Assembly: GCA_009843525.1 (NCBI GenBank)
Contig: VYDH01000009.1
Location: 2,020 to 54,865, forward strand
Origin: Acidimicrobiales bacterium
GTDB lineage: Bacteria > Actinomycetota > Acidimicrobiia > Acidimicrobiales > Poriferisodalaceae
DNA: 52,846 nt
Direction of reading: 5' to 3'
This document shows, piece by piece, positions 8,625 through 16,282 of the stretch. The position numbers and the translations under genes were made by a program. The notes under the pieces are model-generated. The model was not told where the DNA came from, ran no database searches, and saw only the letters and a list, made by a program, of their open reading frames with translations. Position 1 is the first letter of the stretch, and every line of letters begins with the position of its first letter.

Positions 8625-9467
8625 TCAAGGTGCTACGAGCGGTTCGTAGGAATCGGGCCGGCGGTCTCGGTAGAAGGCCCACTGGTTGCGGACCTCATCG
8701 AGCATCTCGAGGTCCAGCTCGCGCACCACCAGCTCCTCGGCGCGGTCCGATGCGGCGCCGTCCACGATCTGCCCCCGGGGGTTGGCGAAGTACGACGTGC
8801 CGTAGAAGTCGTTGTCGCCCAGCGGCTCGACGCCGACCCGGTTGATGGCCCCGACGAAGTACATGTTCGCCGCTGCGGAAGATGTCTGTTCGAGTTGCCA
8901 CAGGTATGCGGACAGCCCCCGGCTGGTGGCTGAGGGGTTGAACACGATCTCCGCGCCGGCCAGCCCGAGGGCACGCCAGCCCTCGGGGAAGTGACGGTCG
9001 TAGCAGATGTAGACGCCGACCGTCCCGACCGCGGTTTCGAAGACGGGATAGCCCAGATTGCCCGGCCGGAAGTAGAACTTCTCCCAGAAACCCTTGACCT
9101 GCGGGATGTGGTTCTTGCGGTACTTGCCGAGATAGGTCCCGTCGGCGTCGATGACAGCTGCGGTGTTGTAGAGGAGCCCGGCCTGCTCCCGCTCGTACAT
9201 CGGCACCACGAGCACCATCTCGTGCTGTTCGGCGAGCTCGCAGAAGCGCTTGGTAGTCGGGCCGTCAGGTATCGCTTCGGCGTAGGAGTAGTACTCGGCG
9301 TCTTGTACTTGGCAGAAGTACGGCCCGTAGAACAGCTCCTGAAAGCACATCACCCGGGCACCGGCTGCGGCCGCCTCGGCCACGTACTTCTCGTGGAGCT
9401 CGATCATCGACTCCTTGTCGCCGGTCCAGGCGGTCTGCACGATTGCCGCCGTCACGTTGCGTGCCAT
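8625..9467 (-). CDS. Beta-ureidopropionase / N-carbamoyl amino acid amidohydrolase (nitrilase superfamily)
   Basis: Hydrolyses an N-carbamoyl amino acid (for example N-carbamoyl-beta-alanine) to the amino acid, CO2 and ammonia. The nitrilase triad is visible: E44 in FQELFYGPYF, K118 in YRKNHIPQ and C155 in YICYDRHFPEGWR. Length (280 aa) is that of short bacterial family members. The start at 9467 has a strong ribosome site, GAGGAGGG, about 6 nt upstream. It is the first gene of the minus-strand operon, directly before dihydropyrimidinase. N-carbamoylputrescine amidase and D-carbamoylase share the fold; context favours the pyrimidine/hydantoin role. Confidence 0.92.
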   Translation of the reverse strand: MARNVTAAIVQTAWTGDKESMIELHEKYVAEAAAAGARVMCFQELFYGPYFCQVQDAEYYSYAEAIPDGPTTKRFCELAEQHEMVLVVPMYEREQAGLLYNTAAVIDADGTYLGKYRKNHIPQVKGFWEKFYFRPGNLGYPVFETAVGTVGVYICYDRHFPEGWRALGLAGAEIVFNPSATSRGLSAYLWQLEQTSSAAANMYFVGAINRVGVEPLGDNDFYGTSYFANPRGQIVDGAASDRAEELVVRELDLEMLDEVRNQWAFYRDRRPDSYEPLVAP

Positions 9468-9592
9468 GTTGTGCCCTCCTCGCTCCGTTGGGAGTCCTTG
9501 GTGCGTGGCTGGAGAAAAAAAACGAGTCTAGATCAGCCCAAAGAGGGGCTCTGAACCGACGCAGCAGCCGCCTCATCAGGCAGGATGTAACG
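9468..9592. promoter_or_regulatory. Divergent promoter region between pyrimidine operon and MFS operon, with inverted repeat
   Basis: The 125-bp space separates two divergent operons and must carry both promoters. It holds a run of eight A (9515-9522) and an inverted repeat AGCCC-N6-GGGCT at 9535-9550 that could be an operator. I could not identify convincing -35/-10 pairs for either direction. Confidence 0.4.
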
Positions 9593-10960
9593 ATGTCCAA
9601 ACGCAGCACCACCTTCCGCGGCTGGAAGGTGGTGGGTGCGGGGGCAGTGATCCAAGGGCTGCAGAGCGCATTCGTCATGCACTCGCTGGGTGCCTACCTG
9701 GTGGAGATCGAGCGGGAGTACGGCTGGAGCAAGACCGCCCTGTCGGGCGCGTTCGCAGTGAATCGGGCCGAGACGGCGCTGCTCGGGCCGGCGCAGGGCT
9801 GGCTGATCGACCGGTTCGGGCCCAAAGCCATCACCCGGGCAGGTGCTGTGGGCATGGCGATCGGCTTCGTGTGGTTCAGCCAGCTGCACTCGTTGTGGCA
9901 GTTCTACGGCGCGTTCCTGGTCATGGCCGTCGGCAGCGCGTTCTGCGGCTTCCTGACCGTCACCGTTGCGATCGTGCGATGGTTCGAACGGCTGCGGGCC
10001 CGCGCGCTGGCGTTCGGCGGCATGGGCCTTGCTGCGGGAGGCGTGTGTGTCCCGCTCGTGGTGTTGTCGTTCACGTGGTTCGGCTGGCGTACGACCGCTG
10101 CGGTCACCGGCGTCGGGGGCGCTGCTGTCGCGTGGTGGCTGGCCAAGTACCTCGACGGCAGCCCTGCTGAATTCGGCGAGGAGGTCGACGGCGGGGCCAA
10201 GATCGTTGCCAACGGGAAGACGGTCCGCGCCGAAGGCCTCACCGACGTCCACTTCACGGCGAAGGAGGCGATGCGCACGAGGGCGTTCTGGACAATCTCG
10301 TTCGGTCACCTGAGCGCCCTGTTCGTGGTCGGCGCAGTGATGGCGCACCTGCAGCTCTATCTGACATCAGAACGGGGTTACTCGCTGCAGCAGGCCAGCT
10401 TGTTCGCCGCAGCGCTGCCGCTCATGCAGCTCGCCGGCATGGCCGTGGGCGGCTGGCTCGGCGATCGGATCAACAAGCGGCTCATTGCGTCGGTCGCCAT
10501 GTTCGGGCACGCCGGCGGCATCTTGCTGCTGGCGTGGGCTCCCAACGCATTCGTGGTGATGCTGTTCGTGATCTTCCACGGGCTCGCATGGGGAGCGCGT
10601 GGCCCGCTCATGCAAGCCTTACGAGCCGATTACTTCGGTTCTTCGGCGTTCGCTGCGATCATGGGCGTGAGTTCGCTCATCGTGATGATCGGGCCGATCG
10701 TCGGCCCCCTCGCTGCAGGGTGGGTGGCTGACACAACCGGCAGCTACGTGACTGGCTTCGTGGCGCTTGCGGTACTCACGGCGCTGGGCATGCTGTTTTT
10801 TGTCGTCACGAAGCCGCCGGCGCCGCCGGAGCGAGGCGGCAGCAGCCCTCGCAGGCCTGCGGCCAAGCCGAACAGCGACGATGTCGGTGCTCCCGGCGTC
10901 GCCGAGCGGTCGAGCGACGGTGCGGACGTGGGTTCCGCGCAGCGTCAGGTGGCAGGCTGA
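9593..10960 (+). CDS. MFS transporter, monocarboxylate/oxalate-carrier-like
   Basis: A 455-residue major facilitator with about 12 hydrophobic segments. The start at 9593 (MSKRSTTFRGWKVVG) is chosen over an in-frame upstream ATG because that longer version would run through the divergent promoter and the neighbouring start. Motif A appears as GWLIDRFGPKAITRAG between helices 2 and 3 and again in the C-terminal half as GGWLGDRINKRL. A roughly 45-residue hydrophilic tail rich in Pro, Arg and Ser follows the last helix. The gene ends 5 nt before the P450 start, so it probably imports or exports the compound handled by the operon (inference). The overall pattern resembles carriers of small carboxylates. 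Confidence 0.9.
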   Translation: MSKRSTTFRGWKVVGAGAVIQGLQSAFVMHSLGAYLVEIEREYGWSKTALSGAFAVNRAETALLGPAQGWLIDRFGPKAITRAGAVGMAIGFVWFSQLHSLWQFYGAFLVMAVGSAFCGFLTVTVAIVRWFERLRARALAFGGMGLAAGGVCVPLVVLSFTWFGWRTTAAVTGVGGAAVAWWLAKYLDGSPAEFGEEVDGGAKIVANGKTVRAEGLTDVHFTAKEAMRTRAFWTISFGHLSALFVVGAVMAHLQLYLTSERGYSLQQASLFAAALPLMQLAGMAVGGWLGDRINKRLIASVAMFGHAGGILLLAWAPNAFVVMLFVIFHGLAWGARGPLMQALRADYFGSSAFAAIMGVSSLIVMIGPIVGPLAAGWVADTTGSYVTGFVALAVLTALGMLFFVVTKPPAPPERGGSSPRRPAAKPNSDDVGAPGVAERSSDGADVGSAQRQVAG

Positions 10961-10965
10961 GCGGC

Positions 10966-12369
10966 GTGAGCACGGTTTGTGCCGCGAGCGGCTCGAACAG
11001 CACTGCACCGGATCCGACGCAGTTGTTTGATCCGCGCACGTACCTGGACGGTGTGCCGCACGATCTGGTTGCCGAGCTGCGCTCGTGCGCCCCGGTTCAC
11101 TGGGTGCCCGAGCCCGCGCTCATGGGCTGGGAGGCCGGACCTGGCTTCTGGGCGGTGCTCACGCACGAGCTCATGAACCGGGTGCTGCGCGATCCGGGGA
11201 CGTTCTCGTCCCACCTCGGCGGCACGCAGATCCGCGACCCTCAGACCGCTGCGATGCTCGAATTCGTTCAGCGGATGATGCTCAACCAGGATCCACCGCA
11301 GCACACGCGGCTGCGGCGCCTGCTCATGCGCTCGTTCACGCCGAGCGCCGTGGCTGAGCTGGAGGCCACTGTCTCGGACCGCGCGAAGCGGCTGGTGAGC
11401 GCGGTGGCGCAACGCGGTCACGCCGACTTCGCCAAGGAGGTCTCGGCCGAGCTGCCGCTGCTGACGCTCGCCGACATCATGGGTGTGCCGTCCGAGGATC
11501 GGATGCTGCTGTTCGACTGGTCCAACCGGGTCATCGGCTACCAAGACGCCGAGTACTCGGTGTCTGACGCTTTCGATCCCGCCACCGGTACCGAGATGGC
11601 GCAGCGGGCCTGCGAGGTGCGCACCCAGATCCGCCCCGGCCCCGACGGTCGCATGCCCGACCCTCGCTCGCGCGAGGGCCTCGCCGACATGTACGCGTAC
11701 GCGCACGACCTCGCGACCTACAAGCGGGCGAACCCGGGCTCCGACGTGGTGTCGATCTTGCTGGCCGCCGACGACGCCGAGGGCGGCATCACCAACGAAG
11801 AGTTCGAGACCATGTTCTTCCTCTTCGCCGTGGCGGGCAACGAAACGCTGCGAAACGGCATCCCCGGCGGGCTCTGGGCGCTGCTGCAGCATCCCGAACA
11901 GCTCGACAAGCTGCTCGCCAATTCCGATCTGCTGCCCGGTGCCATCGAGGAGATGCTGCGGTTCATACCGCCGGTGGTGCACTTCCGCCGCACGGCCTCG
12001 CGTGATGTCGAACTCGGTGGCCGCTCCGTGCGTGCAGGCGACAAGGTGGTGGTCTTCCATGTGGCTGCCAATCGCGACCCGGCCGTGTTTGCTGAGCCCG
12101 ACCGGTTCGACATCGAGCGCAGCCCGAACGACCACCTCACGTTTGGGGCAGGACCGCATTTCTGCCTGGGCGCTCACCTGGCTCGTCGACAGATGTCCGC
12201 GATGTTCGCTGAGTCGCTCTGGCGGCTCCCCAATCTGCGCCTCGACCCGGCCCGCAGGCCCGAGCGCCTGCTGTCGAACTTCCAGCACGGCTTCAAGCAC
12301 CTGCCGGTGCTCTGGGATGCGCCTGCCGGCGACGAGGCGGCTGCCAGTCGCGAGGCGGCTGCGCCGTGA
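10966..12369 (+). CDS. Cytochrome P450 monooxygenase
   Basis: Soluble bacterial P450 (467 aa) predicted to hydroxylate an organic substrate with electrons from a ferredoxin system not encoded here. The GTG start at 10966 follows the MFS stop by 5 nt. Motifs: LNQDPPQHTRLRRLL (C-helix region, about 106-120), I-helix oxygen-binding AGNETLRNG (290-298), K-helix EMLR (E329/R332), and the heme loop FGAGPHFCLGAHLAR with the cysteine ligand at C400. The AGNETLR form resembles CYP125/CYP142-type actinobacterial P450s, but leucine replaces the usual second threonine. Its stop overlaps the next gene's GTG by 4 bp. Substrate unknown; steroid, terpenoid and fatty-acid chemistry are all possible. Confidence 0.95.
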   Translation: MSTVCAASGSNSTAPDPTQLFDPRTYLDGVPHDLVAELRSCAPVHWVPEPALMGWEAGPGFWAVLTHELMNRVLRDPGTFSSHLGGTQIRDPQTAAMLEFVQRMMLNQDPPQHTRLRRLLMRSFTPSAVAELEATVSDRAKRLVSAVAQRGHADFAKEVSAELPLLTLADIMGVPSEDRMLLFDWSNRVIGYQDAEYSVSDAFDPATGTEMAQRACEVRTQIRPGPDGRMPDPRSREGLADMYAYAHDLATYKRANPGSDVVSILLAADDAEGGITNEEFETMFFLFAVAGNETLRNGIPGGLWALLQHPEQLDKLLANSDLLPGAIEEMLRFIPPVVHFRRTASRDVELGGRSVRAGDKVVVFHVAANRDPAVFAEPDRFDIERSPNDHLTFGAGPHFCLGAHLARRQMSAMFAESLWRLPNLRLDPARRPERLLSNFQHGFKHLPVLWDAPAGDEAAASREAAAP

Positions 12370-13385
12370 CCGGGCCCCCCGCTGCGCCGCCCATCCGGGT
12401 CGGTGTCACACCCGACGTCAAGCTCTGGTCACGACCGTGGGCCGAGCGCCGTCGCATGCTCGAGCTCGTCGCGGATGCGGGCATCGATCACGTGTTCTTT
12501 GCCGACCACGTCAGCTTCCGGATCGGGCACGGCAATGACGGTATGGTCACCGCGGCGGCGCTGGCCAACCTGCATCCCACGCTGGGCGTCTATCTCGGCG
12601 TGTATCTGCTCCCGCTGCGCCACCCGATTCCGGTCGCCCGCCAGCTCGCGAACCTGGCCGAGATGGCACCGGGACGGATCAGCTTCGGCGTCGGCATCGG
12701 CGGTGACGACCGCCACGAAGTCGAGGTGTGCGGTGTCGATCCACGAACCCGGGGGCGCCGAACCGACGAATCGCTCGGCATCGTGCTGCGGTTGCTGGCC
12801 GGCGAGACCGTCGATCACGCAGGCGAGTTCTTCTCATTCTCCGAGGCCCGCATCGTGCCGGTGCCCGAACCGCCTATCCCGACCTATGTCGGCGGCCGGT
12901 CTGATGCCGCCATCCGCAGGGCCGGTCGCTTCGCCGACGGCTGGCTGGGCATCTGGTGCACGGTCGAGCACTACCGAGCGGCGCTTCGCCTGTACGCAGA
13001 AACGGCCGCCGCCGAACGGGCGATCGACACCCCTGCACCCCAGGCACCTGATCACGGCATCCAGCTATGGATTGGCTTGGGCGACAGCCGTGAAGAAGCG
13101 GCCGGCTGGGTCGGCCCAGAGCTGGAACGCTTCTACCGGGTGCCGTTCAAGGCGTTCGAGAAATACACGCCATGCGGCACGGTTGACGACATCGTCGAGT
13201 TCTTCATGCCGTACCTCGACGCCGGCTGCCGCCACATCAACATGACGCTGTGTGGCGGGAACCCCGATGAGGCGATACTTGCTGCGGGGGAAGTGGCACG
13301 GCGCCTGCGGGAGGCCGATCCGCTGGCTAGCGCCACGGTCGGGGGAGCGGACCGCCGCACACCGCGGGAGAGTGACGGGCGATGA
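12366..13385 (+). CDS. LLM-class (F420/flavin) oxidoreductase in P450 operon
   Basis: A 339-residue luciferase-like TIM-barrel enzyme with a GTG start overlapping the P450 stop. Characteristic elements are IDHVFFADHVSFRIGHGND, YLGVYLLPLRHPIPVARQL, GRISFGVGIGGDDRHEVEVCG and PPIPTYVGGRSDAAIRRAGRF. These match F420-dependent actinobacterial LLM proteins, though flavin use cannot be excluded. Its own stop overlaps the dioxygenase start by 4 bp, so all three oxidative genes are translationally coupled. The C-terminal about 15 residues are low-complexity and probably disordered. Reaction unknown; F420H2-linked reduction or a monooxygenase step on the P450 product are candidates. Confidence 0.9.
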   Translation: MTGPPAAPPIRVGVTPDVKLWSRPWAERRRMLELVADAGIDHVFFADHVSFRIGHGNDGMVTAAALANLHPTLGVYLGVYLLPLRHPIPVARQLANLAEMAPGRISFGVGIGGDDRHEVEVCGVDPRTRGRRTDESLGIVLRLLAGETVDHAGEFFSFSEARIVPVPEPPIPTYVGGRSDAAIRRAGRFADGWLGIWCTVEHYRAALRLYAETAAAERAIDTPAPQAPDHGIQLWIGLGDSREEAAGWVGPELERFYRVPFKAFEKYTPCGTVDDIVEFFMPYLDAGCRHINMTLCGGNPDEAILAAGEVARRLREADPLASATVGGADRRTPRESDGR

Positions 13386-14278
13386 GCACGACAGCAGCAC
13401 ATGAGCGGGGCAGCGACCGTGAGATGCTCGACATACGTCCGCTGGCCGGGGCGCTGGGCGCCGAGCTCTGGGCAGCCGGCGGGGGCCCGCTCGACGTCAC
13501 CACGCTCGACGCCGCGGGTGCCGCGGCGATCCGGGAGGCGCTGTGCGCGCACCACGTGGTGGTGATCCGCGAGCAGCAGATGGATGCCGCGGATGTTGCG
13601 TGCTTCGGCCGTCGCTTCGGCGAGCTGGAGCGCCACCCCTACCTCGGCGGCACCTCTGAAGAGCCCGAAGTGGTTCCGGTCATCAAAGAGCCCCACGAGA
13701 CCGTCAACTTCGGCGGCGGCTGGCACTCGGAGATGTCGTTCCTGGAGTGCCCCCCGATGGCGACGGCGCTGTACGCGGTGGAGGTGCCCAGCTTCGGCGG
13801 GGACACGCTGTTCGCCAATCAGCAGGCGGCCTACGCGGGGCTGTCCGACACGATGAAGCGCTTCGCCGAGGGCCTCAGCGCGGTGCACTCGGCAGCCCGT
13901 CAGTACGGGCGGCGGGGCGACTCGGACCGGTACGCCGGCCAGCGCAGCTCGATGAAGGTCCAGGTGTCCGACGAGGCGCACGCACAGCTGAAGCATCCGG
14001 TCGTGCGGACCCATCCGGAGACCGGCGCGAAAGCACTGTACGTGAATCGGGCTTTCACCGAGACCATCTCGGGAATGCACCGGCACGAGTCGAAGGCGCT
14101 GCTCGAGATGCTGTGGAGCCATGCGGTCGGCGAGCAGTTCACGTGCCGGGTGCGGTGGGAGCCGGGAACGCTGACCATGTGGGACAACCGCAGCGTCCAG
14201 CACTACGCACTGAACGACTACCACGGGCAGCGTCGGCACATGCTCCGGGTGACGATCGCCGGCGACCGGCCTCGCTGA
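13382..14278 (+). CDS. TauD/TfdA-family Fe(II)/2-oxoglutarate dioxygenase
   Basis: A 298-residue non-heme iron oxygenase that couples 2-oxoglutarate decarboxylation to hydroxylation. Metal ligands: H115 and E117 in GGGWHSEMSF and H274 in WDNRSVQHYALNDY; the 2-oxoglutarate-binding arginine is in RRHMLRVTI (R289 likely). The facial triad reads HxE where most TauD/TfdA members have HxD; both occur in the superfamily. The ATG overlaps the LLM stop by 4 bp, and 24 nt separate it from the CoA-transferase. In characterised relatives this fold cleaves taurine or aryloxyacetates or hydroxylates carnitine precursors; none can be assigned here. Confidence 0.93.
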   Translation: MSTTAAHERGSDREMLDIRPLAGALGAELWAAGGGPLDVTTLDAAGAAAIREALCAHHVVVIREQQMDAADVACFGRRFGELERHPYLGGTSEEPEVVPVIKEPHETVNFGGGWHSEMSFLECPPMATALYAVEVPSFGGDTLFANQQAAYAGLSDTMKRFAEGLSAVHSAARQYGRRGDSDRYAGQRSSMKVQVSDEAHAQLKHPVVRTHPETGAKALYVNRAFTETISGMHRHESKALLEMLWSHAVGEQFTCRVRWEPGTLTMWDNRSVQHYALNDYHGQRRHMLRVTIAGDRPR

Positions 14279-14302
14279 GTCACTGCGCGGGAGGCTGAGT
14301 CG

Positions 14303-15514
14303 ATGAGACCGCTGGCAGGCATCCGCGTGGTCGACATGAGCCGCGTTCTGGCCGGGCCGTTCGCCGGACGGATTCTCAGCGATCTCGGAGCAGACGTCGT
14401 GAAGGTCGAGCCGCCTGAAGGCGACATCTCGCGCCTGTGGGGCGTCAATCGAGCGGGGCTCGCCGGGTTCTACACCCAGCAGAACGTGGGCAAGCGAAAC
14501 GTCTGCATCGACCTGCGTGCCGAAGGCGGCGCCGAGACGGTGAAGCGGCTCGTGGCGGAGGCCCATGTGCTCGTCGAGAACTTCCGACCGGGTGTCATGG
14601 CGCGCCACGGCCTGTCGTTTGCCGAGCTGTGCCAGGTCAATCCAGCACTGGTGATGCTGTCGATCAGCGGATTCGGCCAGGAGGGCCCGGACTCGCAGCG
14701 AGCGGCCTACGCAGCGGTGCTGCACGGCGAGTCGGGCTGGATGGCTCGCGCCGCCAAGATCCACCAGCAGCCGCTCCAAGAGCCGTACCTCGCCGTTGCC
14801 GATACCAACGCGGCGCTCCATGGATCCATCGGCGTTCTCGCTGCGCTGCGCGTCGCGGAGACGACTGGGCACGGCCAACACATCGACATCGCGATGCTCG
14901 AATCGTTCTTGGCGACCGATGAGGGGAGCCAGGCCGGGCTCGACGGCGGGAACCACACCTCCCAGGGCGGGCTCGTGTGGGACGGTGTGGACGGGCCAGT
15001 TCTGACCGCAGGCGATTTCCGATGGATCTGGCGGCAGTTGAGCGAGACCCACGGGCTCGCGGACCCATCGCCCCCCGATGCCGACATTCCGGCCAAGCGG
15101 GCGCACCGCACCGATGCGATCAACGCGTTCCTAAGCTCGTTCACGACCCGTGCGGAGATGCTGTCGGCCCTCGACGAAGCGAACCTGGCATGGGGCGACA
15201 TCCGCACGACGGCGGAGGCGCACGAATCGCCTACCGCGACCCATCGGGGTTCCTCGGTGGAGATCAGTGCTCGCGACGGCGGCACGCGCCGCGTGACCCA
15301 GACGCCGTACAGATTTGCCGGAGCTACTGCGGATTCGGCGGCGGTCTCTGGGGTGACATCGGACTCGCTGGCGCCGTACCTCGGCGAGCACAACGGCGAG
15401 GTGCTGGCGGAGTGGCTGGGCGCCGGCCGCACGGAAATCGACGCGTTGCGTGAAGCAGGCGTGCTCGTCGAGGACGAGTTCGCGGCCGAGGGGCGCGCGC
15501 ACAGGCGACCGTGA
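14303..15514 (+). CDS. CaiB/BaiF family (class III) CoA-transferase
   Basis: A 403-residue family III CoA-transferase that would move CoA onto a carboxylic acid. Family blocks are present: IRVVDMSRVLAGPFAGRIL at the N-terminus, LGADVVKVEPPEGD, VENFRPGVM and SISGFGQEGPD. The catalytic aspartate should be D167 in YLAVADTNAALHGSIGVLAAL. The start follows a GGGAGG-like site with suitable spacing. It is the last gene of the five-gene plus-strand operon and suggests that the end product is activated as a CoA thioester. The C-terminal 20 residues are charged and non-conserved. CoA donor and acceptor unknown. Confidence 0.92.
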   Translation: MRPLAGIRVVDMSRVLAGPFAGRILSDLGADVVKVEPPEGDISRLWGVNRAGLAGFYTQQNVGKRNVCIDLRAEGGAETVKRLVAEAHVLVENFRPGVMARHGLSFAELCQVNPALVMLSISGFGQEGPDSQRAAYAAVLHGESGWMARAAKIHQQPLQEPYLAVADTNAALHGSIGVLAALRVAETTGHGQHIDIAMLESFLATDEGSQAGLDGGNHTSQGGLVWDGVDGPVLTAGDFRWIWRQLSETHGLADPSPPDADIPAKRAHRTDAINAFLSSFTTRAEMLSALDEANLAWGDIRTTAEAHESPTATHRGSSVEISARDGGTRRVTQTPYRFAGATADSAAVSGVTSDSLAPYLGEHNGEVLAEWLGAGRTEIDALREAGVLVEDEFAAEGRAHRRP

Positions 15515-15607
15515 CCGTTGTCCATGACGTTCATGCAACGATCTTCATGGAACCGAAACAGTCCGGCGGGAGTCTGAAGGGGCAGGCAGTTTTCGTGGGG
15601 ACTTGGC

Positions 15608-16282
15608 ATGGCTGGCGCGCCCATTGCATTGACGATTCCGGCAGTGATGAGCTTGGGTCTGCGTTTCGATGCTTCGCTGATGGCTGTCCCGCTGGCGGAA
15701 TCGAGCACGATCGGCTCGGGCGCCATCCGCTCAGGACTGACGGTGAGCGCGGCTGAGGGCACGCCGGCGACCGGGGCCGGCCCCATCGATGCGGTGGCGG
15801 TCCGCTTCGAGGACTTCTATGCGACCCATCGCGACGAGTTGGCGCGGGCGCTCGGGCTGGCACTGCGCGACAGCGCGCTCGGTGCCGAAGCAGCCGACGA
15901 GGCATTTGCACGCGCGTGCCAGCGCTGGGGACAGGTCAGCGCCTACGCGAATCCGCAGGGTTGGGTATTCCGCGTTGGGTTGAATTGGGCACGGTCGTGG
16001 CTGCGGCGGGTCCGCCGGGAACGAGAGCGGCGACCCCTGCTGGCCCAGCCGCACGCCACCGAGGACCGGGCGCGCGACGTCGACCTTGAGCGGGCATTGG
16101 CGACGCTCAATGATTCGCACCGCGCGGTGATTGTGGCCCGCTTCTACCTGGACTGGTCAGTGGCCGAGACTGCCGACGCGCTTGGCATCGCGACGGGCAC
16201 CGTCAAAAGCCGTCTCAGCCGCGGTCTCGAACAGCTGCGCGACGTGCTGGAAACGGCAGCCGACGAAGAGGACGGGTCGTGA
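15608..16282 (+). CDS. ECF-type RNA polymerase sigma factor
   Basis: A 224-residue sigma-70 family protein with only regions 2 and 4. Region 2 spans about 65-125 (RFEDFYATHRDELARALGLA through NPQGWVFRVGLNWARSWLRR), and region 4 about 160-212 (ALATLNDSHRAVIVARFYLDWS, then helix-turn-helix AETADALGIATGTVKSRLSRG). A 60-residue N-terminal stretch of low conservation suggests that the true start may lie downstream, for example at 15685; GTGGGG about 8 nt before 15608 supports the longer form. The stop overlaps the next gene by 4 bp, as for a sigma/anti-sigma pair. Regulon unknown. Confidence 0.92.
   Translation: MAGAPIALTIPAVMSLGLRFDASLMAVPLAESSTIGSGAIRSGLTVSAAEGTPATGAGPIDAVAVRFEDFYATHRDELARALGLALRDSALGAEAADEAFARACQRWGQVSAYANPQGWVFRVGLNWARSWLRRVRRERERRPLLAQPHATEDRARDVDLERALATLNDSHRAVIVARFYLDWSVAETADALGIATGTVKSRLSRGLEQLRDVLETAADEEDGS

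Noticed and set aside
13133..15106. 657-codon minus-strand open frame over the TauD and CoA-transferase genes
   Set aside because: Antisense shadow of GC-rich genes with clear catalytic motifs on the plus strand; the product is Arg/His-rich with no domain.
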